Source of the DNA: Brevundimonas sp. UBA4553
GTDB lineage: Bacteria > Pseudomonadota > Alphaproteobacteria > Caulobacterales > Caulobacteraceae
Assembly (NCBI RefSeq): GCF_002387245.1
Contig: NZ_DGLD01000013.1
Coordinates: 1 to 64,000 of the forward strand
Length of the DNA stretch: 64,000 bases
Direction of reading: 5' to 3'
Below, piece by piece: positions 25,192-32,372 of this stretch (positions are counted from its first letter, which is position 1; every line of letters starts with the position of its first letter). Below the pieces are notes generated by a model. It made no database searches, was not told the DNA's origin, and saw only the letters and a list, made by a program, of their open reading frames with translations. The position numbers and the translations under genes were made by a program.

Positions 25192-26928
25192 TCAAGCTGG
25201 CCGATGAGCGGCGGCCTGCGGCGCTTCCGGCGTGGCGAAGGTCAGGCGTGCGATCGACCCGCCGCCGGGCGCTTCGACCATCTCGGCCTGACCGCGCAAC
25301 TGCTTGGCGAAGGCGTTCATCAAGGTGCGGCCGACGCCGGCGGTGTCGATGTCCGGCGCGCCGGGGCCGTCGTCCTGAACCTCCAGGACGCTGGTGTCGC
25401 CCAGGACGCGGAAGCGCACCTTGAGGTCGCCGCCGCGCCCGGCGAAGGCGTGCTTCTGAGCGTTGGAGACGGCCTCGACCAGCCACAGGGCCACCGGCGC
25501 CAGCCGGTCGGGATCGATGATCAGATAGTCCGCGTCGACGGAGCTGGTGACCAGGGGGCCGCGCATGGCCTCGCCGGCGATCAGTTGTCCCACCAGTTCG
25601 GTCAGGAAGGTGCGCGAGTCCGCCTCGCGAATGTCCTCGCTCTGGTAGAGGGTGCGATAGATCAGGGCCAGGGCGGTGATGCGTTGGCGCGTGTCGCCCA
25701 GGGCCGAACGGGCGGCGGGGTCGGTCACGGCTCGTTGCTGCATCGACAGCAGCGAGGAGATGATCTGCAGGTTGTTCTTCACCCGGTGGTGGATCTCGCG
25801 CATCAGCGCGTCCTTCTCGTCCAGCGAGTCCAGCAGAGCCTTGTCGCGGGTCGTGATGCTGTCGCCGAGCGAGCCGAGGGTGCGGGCCAGGGTGCGGATT
25901 TCGGCGGGGGCGTGCTCGGCCTGGACCGGCCGCACCGAGAACCGGCCGCGCGCATAGATGGCGGCGACCCGCTCCAGATAGACCAGCCAGCGGATGACGA
26001 TCCGCTCGGACAGCAGCATGACCGCCAGGAAGGCGACCAGCCAGGCGGCGAGGGGCAGCATGAAGGAGCCGATCGGGTTCAGCCGCGCCCAGGACAGCAG
26101 TCCCGATGCGGGCGCCGACAGCAGGACGAACAGGTCGCGGCCGGCCAGGGGCGCGCCGGCATAGACGTGCTTGCGGTCGCGGGCGTCCCGCGCCTCGAAC
26201 AGCGGAGCCTCGCCCTTCTGGGCGCGCTCGGCCCAGCGCGCGATCGCGCCCTCGTTGGCGAAACTCGACGGGTCGGTCGAGACCAGAAGGCGGCCCTGGG
26301 CGTCGATCAGCGCCGACTGGGCGCCGGACGGCAGGGCGGGGTCGCGAATGTCGGGTTGCAGGGCGGTCAGGGGAATGACCGCCGCCATGACGCCCTGGAA
26401 GGCGCCCAGGGGACGCTCCGAGCGGACGGCGACGATCAGCGATCCCGACGCGCCCGGCGCGCGGGCCATGACCACGTCCTCGCCTTGCCGCAGCCTCTGA
26501 TACCATTCCTGCCCGCGAACATCGGCGGTCGGGGCGACCGCAGCGGCCCCGCCAGCCGGCCGAGAGGCGCAGACCGGCTCTCCCGTGGCGCTGTAGCGCT
26601 GCAAAGCGGACAGGGCGTCCAGTCGCGACACCAGGGCGGTCAGGCGCGGCTCGCAGTAGAATCCGCCGCCCTCGGGCGCCAGGGCCTGCAGCAGGACCAC
26701 GGTGCTGTCGATCCGCGCCTTGGCGTCGGCGGCGCTGCGTTCGGCCGCCAGTTGCAGATCGATGCGGCGGTCCTCGGCCTGGCGACGGAACTCGGCCTGG
26801 GTCTGGGCGGCGCTGAGCAGGAGAATGGGCAAAAGGGCCACCGCCATGGCCAGGCCCATGCGGAAACGGATGCCCTGCACGCTCGGTCGGCCCAGCTTGC
26901 GGCCCCATGCGCGGCCGAAACGCATCAT
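25192..26928 (-). CDS. phyK: Sensor histidine kinase PhyK of the general stress response
   Basis: A 578-residue membrane sensor kinase. A membrane segment at about 22-41 and another at about 288-308 enclose a periplasmic sensor of roughly 245 residues. A HAMP-like linker follows, then the H box MREIHHRVKNNLQII of the HisKA_2/HWE class with His381 as the likely phospho-acceptor, and an ATPase domain with DDGPGAPD. The gene begins 3 bases after the sigT stop and so belongs to the nepR-sigT unit. In Caulobacter, PhyK phosphorylates PhyR to switch on sigma-T. The assignment rests on kinase class plus location. Confidence 0.9.
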   Translation of the reverse strand: MMRFGRAWGRKLGRPSVQGIRFRMGLAMAVALLPILLLSAAQTQAEFRRQAEDRRIDLQLAAERSAADAKARIDSTVVLLQALAPEGGGFYCEPRLTALVSRLDALSALQRYSATGEPVCASRPAGGAAAVAPTADVRGQEWYQRLRQGEDVVMARAPGASGSLIVAVRSERPLGAFQGVMAAVIPLTALQPDIRDPALPSGAQSALIDAQGRLLVSTDPSSFANEGAIARWAERAQKGEAPLFEARDARDRKHVYAGAPLAGRDLFVLLSAPASGLLSWARLNPIGSFMLPLAAWLVAFLAVMLLSERIVIRWLVYLERVAAIYARGRFSVRPVQAEHAPAEIRTLARTLGSLGDSITTRDKALLDSLDEKDALMREIHHRVKNNLQIISSLLSMQQRAVTDPAARSALGDTRQRITALALIYRTLYQSEDIREADSRTFLTELVGQLIAGEAMRGPLVTSSVDADYLIIDPDRLAPVALWLVEAVSNAQKHAFAGRGGDLKVRFRVLGDTSVLEVQDDGPGAPDIDTAGVGRTLMNAFAKQLRGQAEMVEAPGGGSIARLTFATPEAPQAAAHRPA

Positions 26929-26931
26929 GCG

Positions 26932-27540
26932 TCAGCCCTGCCTGGCGCCGCTCAACCGGTCGGCGTCGGCCAGGATGGAGCGCATGGCGTCGCCGGCGGC
27001 CTTGCCGTCACGGCCGTATCCGCCGCGTTCCAGCGTGGCCGCCAGGGCCTTGCGCGCCCGCGATACGCGGCTTTTCACCGTACCCACGGCGCACTGACAG
27101 ATTTCGGCGGCCTCTTCGTAGGCGAAGCCGCCCGCGCCGACGAGGATCAGGGCTTCGCGCTGTTCCTCGGGCAGGGTTTTCAGCGCCTGCCGCAGCTCAT
27201 CCAGGGCGACCGGCGCCTCGGGATCATCGACAGCCACCAGGGTGCGTTCGGCGGCTTCCTGATCCAGCTGGGTCTGGCGCCACGAGCGGCGCTTTTCCGA
27301 ATAGAACTGGTTGCGCAGGATCATGAAGGTCCAGGCCTTCATGTTGGTGCCCATCTGATAGCTGGCCCGCGCATCCCACGCCTTCATCATGGCTTCCTGC
27401 GCCAGATCGTCGGCGGCGGTCGGATCGCCGGTCAAGGTCCGGGCGAACGCGCGCAGATGGGGGATCAGCGTCACCAGCTCCTTCTTGAAGCCGGCGTCGT
27501 CGGCGGAGGCGGGCTTGGGCGGAGCGCTGGAGCTGCTCAT
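26932..27540 (-). CDS. sigT: ECF sigma factor EcfG/SigT
   Basis: A 202-residue ECF sigma factor. Region 2 (about 20-90) contains LAQEAMMKAWDARASYQ and AWTFMILRNQFY, and region 4 (about 125-180) contains LPEEQREALILVGAGGFAYEEAAE and GTVKSRVSRARKAL. The sequence is of the EcfG group that directs general stress transcription in alphaproteobacteria. It is held by NepR until phosphorylated PhyR removes NepR. ATG overlaps the nepR stop by 4 bases (ATGA), a coupling that would balance sigma and anti-sigma. Confidence 0.96.
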   Translation of the reverse strand: MSSSSAPPKPASADDAGFKKELVTLIPHLRAFARTLTGDPTAADDLAQEAMMKAWDARASYQMGTNMKAWTFMILRNQFYSEKRRSWRQTQLDQEAAERTLVAVDDPEAPVALDELRQALKTLPEEQREALILVGAGGFAYEEAAEICQCAVGTVKSRVSRARKALAATLERGGYGRDGKAAGDAMRSILADADRLSGARQG

Positions 27541-27743
27541 TTGCCGTCCTTGGTCGACGACCGATCGTCGGCCCGCCGCAGGATATCCAGAAATTCGTCC
27601 GGAACCGGCTCGTTCACCACCTGGTCGAACATATGGCGCAGCTTCACGCCGATGGCCTGCTGGCGCAGGCGCACCTCTTCCAATCCGGTGTCCTTGGACG
27701 CAGGCGCGTCAGGACGCGGAGTGGTTTCCTTAGAATTGATCAT
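27537..27743 (-). CDS. nepR: Anti-sigma factor NepR
   Basis: A 68-residue anti-sigma factor for EcfG. The core is IGVKLRHMFDQVVNEPVPDEFLDIL (given here only as IGVKLRHMFDQVV then EPVPDEFLDIL), two helices that bind sigma regions 2 and 4 or the sigma-like domain of PhyR. The charged flanks are disordered. ATG 27743 is preferred; an in-frame ATG seven codons upstream is possible. First gene of the nepR-sigT-phyK unit, behind an exact EcfG promoter. Confidence 0.94.
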   Translation of the reverse strand: MINSKETTPRPDAPASKDTGLEEVRLRQQAIGVKLRHMFDQVVNEPVPDEFLDILRRADDRSSTKDGK

Positions 27744-27793
27744 GGAGTTCCGGCCGCCGCCCAAGCCTGTAAGAGTAGTTCATGGAAGCGAAA

Positions 27794-27818
27794 AACGCGG
27801 CTTCCCTCCAAGAGTTCC
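27794..27818 (-). promoter_or_regulatory. EcfG/sigma-T promoter of nepR-sigT-phyK
   Basis: On the minus strand GGAAC (27818-27814), 16 bases, CGTT (27797-27794), followed by TTT. Exact consensus. The leader to nepR ATG 27743 would be about 45 bases. It implies that sigma-T drives its own operon. Confidence 0.85.
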
Positions 27819-27860
27819 TAGGCCGCGGCGATTTAATGCTCAAGCTTGTGAAACCGCCAT

Positions 27861-27885
27861 GGAACCGTTGCGAGCTGGACACGTT
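27861..27885 (+). promoter_or_regulatory. EcfG/sigma-T promoter of phyR
   Basis: GGAAC at 27861-27865, 16 bases, CGTT at 27882-27885, exact consensus. It is about 50 bases before the phyR ATG at 27938 and divergent from the nepR promoter, with 42 bases between the two -35 elements. Confidence 0.85.
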
Positions 27886-27937
27886 GAGGCAGCTGGCGCG
27901 TCACCAGATCGGGGACGCTGACTGTCGGGGAACTTGT

Positions 27938-28735
27938 ATGAGTCTATTGGCGAGGCTTGCGCCGCATCTGCCCTATGTCCGCCGCTACGCGCGGGCGCTG
28001 ACGGGCGACCAAATCACGGGCGACAACTATGTGCGCGTCGCGCTCGAGGCGCTGGCCGCCGGCGAGCGACAGCTGCCGACGGATATGACGCCGCGCGTGG
28101 CGCTGTATCACGTGTTCCACACCATCTGGTCCTCGACGGGCGCCCAGCTCGAGGACAGCAGCGGCATCGAGGGCGGCGAGGATGACGCGTCGCACCGCCT
28201 GATGCGGATTTCGCCGCGGTCGCGCCAGGCCTTCCTGCTGACGGCGCTCGAAGGCTTCACGCCTTCGGAAGCGGCCCAGATCCTGGGCGTCGACCCCCGC
28301 TCGGTGGAGCGCCTGATCGCCGAGGCGCAGTCCGACATCGACGCGGAACTGGCCACCGACGTCCTGATCATCGAGGACGAGGCCATCATTTCCGCGGATA
28401 TCGAGAGCCTGGTGAAGGAGCTGGGCCATCGCGTCACCGGCACCGCCACCACCCACGACGAGGCCGTCGACGCCGTGACGCGTCATCGGCCCGGTCTGGT
28501 GCTGGCCGATATCCAGCTGGCCGACGGATCGTCGGGCATCGACGCGGTCAAGGACATCCTGAAACGCTTCGACGTGCCGGTGATCTTCATCACCGCCTTC
28601 CCGGAACGTCTGCTGACGGGCGAGCGGCCGGAACCGACCTTCCTGATCACCAAGCCGTTCCAGCCGGAAACGGTGAAGGCGGCGATCAGCCAGGCGCTCT
28701 TCTTCCATCCGTCGCGTCAGAAACAGGCCGCCTGA
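27938..28735 (+). CDS. phyR: Anti-anti-sigma response regulator PhyR
   Basis: A 265-residue regulator of the general stress response. Residues 1-135 form a sigma-factor-like domain (LPYVRRYARALTGD as region 2, GFTPSEAAQILGVDPRSV as region 4) that mimics sigma-T and binds NepR. Residues 141-260 are a receiver domain with IIEDEA, phospho-acceptor Asp191 in LADIQLAD and the conserved Lys in LITKPF. Phosphorylation exposes the sigma-like part. ATG 27938 gives the normal N-terminus; an in-frame reading from 27782 would cross the promoter. Divergent from nepR-sigT-phyK. Confidence 0.97.
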   Translation: MSLLARLAPHLPYVRRYARALTGDQITGDNYVRVALEALAAGERQLPTDMTPRVALYHVFHTIWSSTGAQLEDSSGIEGGEDDASHRLMRISPRSRQAFLLTALEGFTPSEAAQILGVDPRSVERLIAEAQSDIDAELATDVLIIEDEAIISADIESLVKELGHRVTGTATTHDEAVDAVTRHRPGLVLADIQLADGSSGIDAVKDILKRFDVPVIFITAFPERLLTGERPEPTFLITKPFQPETVKAAISQALFFHPSRQKQAA

Positions 28736-28758
28736 GTTCGCGACCCCGGTTTGAACAT

Positions 28759-28792
28759 GGCCTCGACGGTTCGCCGTCGAGGCCGTTCTTTT
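28759..28792 (+). terminator. Intrinsic terminator of phyR
   Basis: An 11-base-pair perfect stem (28759-28769 with 28774-28784) closed by a TTCG loop, then GTTCTTTT. It lies 24 bases after the phyR stop and touches the stop end of the convergent small gene. Confidence 0.85.
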
Positions 28793-29060
28793 ATGAGGCC
28801 GGCGGGGACGGCGTGGACGCTGGCGTGTCGAACTGCGCGACATCCTCGCGCGTGCCGCCGGCGCCGGGATTGACGCTCTGGAACCCGCCGTTGCTGAGCA
28901 GCCACATGCCCAGCAGCAGGATGGCGGCGGCGCCGCCCGAGACGATCAACAGCCACAGAATGCGGACGCCGCCCCGGCCCTGACGGACGTACTGCGCCTC
29001 GATCGGCTCGTGATGTTCGAAGGCGTCGGCGGAGTGGGAATGGGGATCCTGATGGGTCAT
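28791..29060 (-). CDS. Small single-span membrane protein, probably stress-induced
   Basis: An 89-residue protein. A His/Asp-rich N-terminus (MTHQDPHSHSADAFEHHEP) precedes one membrane helix at about 34-56 (ILWLLIVSGGAAAILLLGMW) and a Ser/Pro/Thr-rich tail. No domain recognised. ATG 29060 is chosen because readings from further upstream would cross the EcfG promoter at 29107-29132, which gives the gene a leader of about 40 bases. Its place between phyR and the probable small RNA supports a role in the stress regulon. Confidence 0.8.
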   Translation of the reverse strand: MTHQDPHSHSADAFEHHEPIEAQYVRQGRGGVRILWLLIVSGGAAAILLLGMWLLSNGGFQSVNPGAGGTREDVAQFDTPASTPSPPAS

Positions 29061-29106
29061 GAGGCGTCCGTTGTGGCCGGTCGAAGGGCCGCTCTTGCAG
29101 TCTAGC

Positions 29107-29132
29107 AACGCGGCGCGGGGGTGCGGCGTTCC
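29107..29132 (-). promoter_or_regulatory. EcfG/sigma-T promoter of the small membrane protein gene
   Basis: On the minus strand GGAAC (29132-29128), 17 bases, CGTT (29110-29107). Exact consensus with the longer permitted spacer. It is divergent from the EcfG promoter at 29173-29197, 40 bases away. Confidence 0.78.
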
Positions 29133-29172
29133 GAGGGTCGCGATCCCCCGCGGGATCAAATGCGGCGGCTAT

Positions 29173-29197
29173 GGAACCGGCTCTTCGAACCGCCGTT
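29173..29197 (+). promoter_or_regulatory. EcfG/sigma-T promoter of a probable small RNA
   Basis: GGAAC at 29173-29177, 16 bases, CGTT at 29194-29197. Exact consensus. A start of transcription near 29203-29205 would place the 5' hairpin of the downstream unit at the very 5' end of the RNA. Confidence 0.78.
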
Positions 29198-29202
29198 ATC
29201 AA

Positions 29203-29313
29203 GGGGCGAAGGCGATAGACGCCCCTCGACCGGACGGTTCGCCGCCCCATCGTCTTCGCTCCTCATTCTCGATGATGCCACCTCAAGCGGATCGGAAACG
29301 GTCCGCTTTTTCT
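29203..29313 (+). ncRNA. Candidate sigma-T-dependent small RNA, possibly GsrN-like
   Basis: About 110 bases between an exact EcfG promoter and a strong intrinsic terminator, with no open frame that looks like a protein. The 5' end can form a hairpin of 7 base pairs (29202-29208 with 29220-29226) with an 11-base loop. A C-rich, probably single-stranded part follows (around 29241-29250). The 3' end is the terminator stem with TTTTTCTTT. Size, promoter and place beside phyR recall GsrN, the sigma-T-controlled small RNA of Caulobacter that acts on katG mRNA, but I cannot compare sequences here. Confidence 0.6.
29285..29313 (+). terminator. Intrinsic terminator of the probable small RNA
   Basis: AAGCGGA (29285-29291) pairs with TCCGCTT (29302-29308) around a 10-base loop, and the T run TTTTTCTTT follows. 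It lies ahead of the oxidoreductase gene and after no protein gene on this strand, which is why a separate short transcript is inferred. Confidence 0.8.
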
Positions 29314-29385
29314 TTGAAAGCCTCTCGACAGGCCCGGCGCATCCGCCACTATGGGTCTTCAAAGAAAACGCATTGGAGCTGCGCC

Positions 29386-30408
29386 ATGAGCCTTCGCAAT
29401 CGTCAGTGGGTCCTCCGTCAGCGGCCGAAAGGCCTGATCCAGGACGGCGACCTGGAACTGGTGGAGACCCTCGTGCCGGACCTGAAGGACGCCGAGGTCC
29501 TGGTTCGCACCATCTACCTGTCGCTGGACCCGACCAACCGCACCTGGATGAATGATTCCGAGGGCTATCTGCCGCCGGTCGGGCTCGGCGAGGTCATGCG
29601 CGGTCTGACCCTGGGCGTGGTCGAGCAGTCCAGATCGGAACGCTTCAAGGAAGGCGACATCGTCACGCCGCTGTCGGGCGGCTGGGCCGACTACGCCGTG
29701 GTGAACGAGCAGGGCCTGCGCCCGGTTCACCGTGCGCCGGGCCTGCCGTTGACCGCCAATCTGTCGGTTCTGGGGATGACGGGCCTGACCGCCTATTTCG
29801 GCGTCACCGACGTGCTGAAGGCCAAGGCAGGCGAGACCCTGGTGATTTCGGCGGCGGCGGGAGCAGTCGGCTCCATCGCCGGCCAGGTGGCCAAGCAGCG
29901 CGGCGCCCGCGTCATCGGCATCGCCGGCGGCGCCGAGAAGTGCCGCTGGCTGACCGAGGAACTCGGCTTCGACGCCGCCGTCGACTACAAGAACGAGGAC
30001 GTGGGCGAGGCCCTGGACCGGCTGGCGCCAAACGGCGTCGACCTGAATTTCGAGAATGTCGGCGGCGACATCATGATCGCGGTCTGGAACCGGTTGAACG
30101 TGCACGCGCGGATGGCGGTCTGCGGCCTGATCTCCAGCTACAATGCGACGCGGATGCCGCCGTCGCCGAATTTCAGCCGGATCATCACTCATCGCCTCAA
30201 CGTCCAGGGCTTCCTGGTGCTCGACTATGCGCCGCGCGCCCGCGAGATGGTCGCGGAGATGGGGCCGTGGCTCGCGGACGGGCGCGTCAAGTGGAAGGTT
30301 CACGTCGACGACGGGCTGGAGGGGGCGGTCACCTCGCTGAACCGCTTGTTCACGGGCGACCATGACGGCAAGCTGCTGGTCCGGGTCTCGGAGGAGCCCG
30401 CCGCCTGA
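29386..30408 (+). CDS. NADP-dependent oxidoreductase, MDR superfamily (CurA/YncB type)
   Basis: A 340-residue zinc-independent medium-chain reductase, close to the leukotriene B4 12-hydroxydehydrogenase/CurA group that reduces alkenals, quinones or similar double bonds with NADPH. The motif LSLDPTNRTWM is family-specific, the nucleotide fold has SAAAGAVGSIAGQVAKQRGARVIG, and NFENVGGDIM is typical. No zinc-ligand set is visible. GGAG is 8 bases before ATG 29386. It is followed by a hotdog-fold gene 9 bases downstream, probably in the same transcript. Confidence 0.92.
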   Translation: MSLRNRQWVLRQRPKGLIQDGDLELVETLVPDLKDAEVLVRTIYLSLDPTNRTWMNDSEGYLPPVGLGEVMRGLTLGVVEQSRSERFKEGDIVTPLSGGWADYAVVNEQGLRPVHRAPGLPLTANLSVLGMTGLTAYFGVTDVLKAKAGETLVISAAAGAVGSIAGQVAKQRGARVIGIAGGAEKCRWLTEELGFDAAVDYKNEDVGEALDRLAPNGVDLNFENVGGDIMIAVWNRLNVHARMAVCGLISSYNATRMPPSPNFSRIITHRLNVQGFLVLDYAPRAREMVAEMGPWLADGRVKWKVHVDDGLEGAVTSLNRLFTGDHDGKLLVRVSEEPAA

Positions 30409-30417
30409 GGACATGGG

Positions 30418-30825
30418 ATGACCGAACCGCTGCACGTCCACTTCGAGGATATCGAGATCGGCCAGGTCATCCCTCTGGGCGCCTGTGCGGTGGACGAGGG
30501 CGCGATGGAGATCTTCGTCGAGCGGTTCGCGCCCGGTTGGGATGTCGCCTACGGCGCTCCCGACGCTCTGGTCTATGCGCTGTGGAGCCGGTTGTCCGCC
30601 GAGAAGGCGGGAACCTGGGCCGGGACCAAGACCCTGGCGATCGACGGCTTGCGCTTTCTGCGCAATCCCCCGCCGGGCGAACTGCTGCGTGGCCGCCTGA
30701 CGGTCATGGGCAAGGACCCGGTCGGCGACGAAAAGGGCATCGTCATCGCCCAGCAGGACCTGCTGGACGAGGCGGGGCGGCTGGTCTTCTCCTGTCTGAC
30801 CCGCGCCCTGATCGCCAGACGCTAG
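30418..30825 (+). CDS. MaoC-like hotdog-fold protein
   Basis: A 135-residue single-domain protein. The N-terminal HFEDIEIGQVIPLGACAVDEGAMEIFVERFAPG is the usual start of MaoC-like (R)-hydratases, which act on acyl-CoA thioesters. The expected AxDP/H catalytic pair is not clear: the equivalent region reads ERFAPGWDVAYG, so enzymatic activity is uncertain. It lies directly after the MDR oxidoreductase (GAGG before ATG) and ahead of a good terminator. Confidence 0.8.
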   Translation: MTEPLHVHFEDIEIGQVIPLGACAVDEGAMEIFVERFAPGWDVAYGAPDALVYALWSRLSAEKAGTWAGTKTLAIDGLRFLRNPPPGELLRGRLTVMGKDPVGDEKGIVIAQQDLLDEAGRLVFSCLTRALIARR

Positions 30826-30831
30826 ACAGAC

Positions 30832-30866
30832 AAACGCCCCGCCGGTTTCCCGACGGGGCGTTTTCA
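30832..30866 (+). terminator. Intrinsic terminator after the MaoC-like gene
   Basis: Stem AAACGCCCCG against CGGGGCGTTTT with an inner CGG/CCG pairing, followed by TTTTCATTTCTTC. It starts 7 bases after the stop. It may also act on the minus strand for the converging SapC gene, since A residues flank the left arm. Confidence 0.8.
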
Positions 30867-30923
30867 TTTCTTCAATGGGCCTCAAGCAGCGCGCAGCGCG
30901 GTAGGCCCCCTAAAGAACACCTA

Positions 30924-31715
30924 TCAGGCGTTCGCGGCGACCGGGGTTTCGGTGGCGGCGCGGGCGAAGGCCATGGCGATCAGACGGTCCCAGCCCAGCA
31001 GCGACACCAGGTGGGCGTAGATCTGGCCCAGGGCGCCGTTGTCGCGCAGTTCGGCCAGCTTCTCGATCGGCAGGGCCTTCAGCTTGTCCTCCGAGACGGC
31101 GAAGTACTCGGCCAGTTTCTGCACCTGGCCCGGGGTGCCGTCGGGATTGCGCGGGGTGAAGGAGGCTTCGCGCGTTTCGAACAGGTCCAGGTCGGTCAGC
31201 AGCTTCACGAACGATTCAGTGCGCACGCGTTCCTGCTCGAAGTTGTTGCAGAACTCCATCGCGTTGTTGACGTACTCGCTGGGCTGACCGTTCTCGAACA
31301 GGGGAATTTCGCCGCCCTCGCCGACGAAGTTCGCGGCGCGATCGATGCACAGGATCATGCGGTTCTGCGTGTCGTCGTTGGCGAAGACGAAGGGATAGCG
31401 ACGGATATAGGCCGGGATGTAGGCCTCGGGACGGAAGTCGCCGTTGTCGATGAACAGGTTGTCGTTCTGACGCAGGCCCATGGCCACGACCGGTTGCTTC
31501 AACTCGCCGACGAAGATGACCGGGTAGGACAGGGCGGCCGGCGCGAACTCGGTCACGGTCAGCGGGACGATGTTGGTCTGGGCGACGAAGGCGTAGGGCT
31601 TGTCGGCCGGCGTCACGCCCAGCTTGCCGTGGGCCTCGATCGAGATCGGCTCCGGCTGGGTGTAGAAGAGGACGTTGCCGGACAGGGCGCCAGCTTGGGA
31701 CGTGGTGTCGGTCAT
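30924..31715 (-). CDS. SapC-family protein
   Basis: A 263-residue protein with the start of the SapC family (LFYTQPEPISIEAHGKLGV), followed by YPVIFVGELKQPVVAMGLR and AYIPAYIRRYPFVFAN. SapC was named from Campylobacter surface-array proteins, but in Caulobacterales and related groups copies sit with TonB receptors and tryptophan halogenase-like proteins and their role is not known. No signal peptide is visible. No receptor is adjacent here; the divergent neighbour is zur. Confidence 0.88.
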   Translation of the reverse strand: MTDTTSQAGALSGNVLFYTQPEPISIEAHGKLGVTPADKPYAFVAQTNIVPLTVTEFAPAALSYPVIFVGELKQPVVAMGLRQNDNLFIDNGDFRPEAYIPAYIRRYPFVFANDDTQNRMILCIDRAANFVGEGGEIPLFENGQPSEYVNNAMEFCNNFEQERVRTESFVKLLTDLDLFETREASFTPRNPDGTPGQVQKLAEYFAVSEDKLKALPIEKLAELRDNGALGQIYAHLVSLLGWDRLIAMAFARAATETPVAANA

Positions 31716-31872
31716 GATGTTGTCGGATCGGCTCTGAACAGAAAGGTCGAGCCTTCTAGCCTATGGCTCGGCGGGCGGCAAACGCGGCTGTTCGACGAAC
31801 GGCAGACTGTCCACGGCGGACTGCGACGCCGCTACGGTTGCGATGCGGCCGCCGACCCCTTAGCTGTGGGGT

Positions 31873-32367
31873 ATGGGCGCCGCTTGCGATCACAATCATG
31901 CCGACAGCCGACCGGGTCATGCCGAGGTGGAACAGGCGCTGGTCGCCGTCGAGGCGCGCTGCGCCGCCGAGGGCGAGCGCATGACCGCCCCGCGCCGGCG
32001 CGTGCTGGAACTGCTGCTGGCGGCGGGCGAGCCGGTCAAGGCCTATGACCTGATCGCGCGCTATGGCCTGGACGGTCAGGCGGCCAAGCCGCCGACCGTC
32101 TATCGCGCCCTGGAGTTTCTGGAGCGGCGCGGCGTGGTTCATCGCATCGCCTCCATCAGCGCCTATGTCGCCTGCACCGCCGTCGCAGGCGACGCGCCGG
32201 CCCACGCCGCGGCCTTCCTGATCTGCGACTGCTGCGGCGCGACCGAGGAGGTGGCCGTGGCCGGAGGCGAGGCCTTCGCCGAGGCGGCGTCTTCGGCCGG
32301 CTACGCCATCGAACGCACCACGATCGAGGGGCATGGCCGCTGCCCCGCCTGCCGCGTGGCGGCCTGA
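31873..32367 (+). CDS. zur: Fur-family zinc uptake regulator Zur
   Basis: A 164-residue winged-helix metalloregulator. The DNA-binding part (about 37-90) contains MTAPRRRVLELLLAAGEPVKAYDL and PPTVYRALEFLERRGVVHR. The C-terminal part has two CxxC pairs, CDCCG and CPAC, that hold structural zinc, as in Zur. The N-terminus carries CDHNHADSRPGH. It represses zinc uptake genes when zinc is plentiful. The alpha/beta hydrolase gene starts 6 bases after the stop, so they share a transcript. Fur and Irr are less likely on the Cys pattern. Confidence 0.9.
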   Translation: MGAACDHNHADSRPGHAEVEQALVAVEARCAAEGERMTAPRRRVLELLLAAGEPVKAYDLIARYGLDGQAAKPPTVYRALEFLERRGVVHRIASISAYVACTAVAGDAPAHAAAFLICDCCGATEEVAVAGGEAFAEAASSAGYAIERTTIEGHGRCPACRVAA

Positions 32368-32372
32368 GGCGC

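Noticed and set aside
29121..29555. A + strand frame across the probable small RNA into the oxidoreductase gene
   Set aside because: It is out of frame with the real gene, crosses a strong terminator and has no ribosome site.
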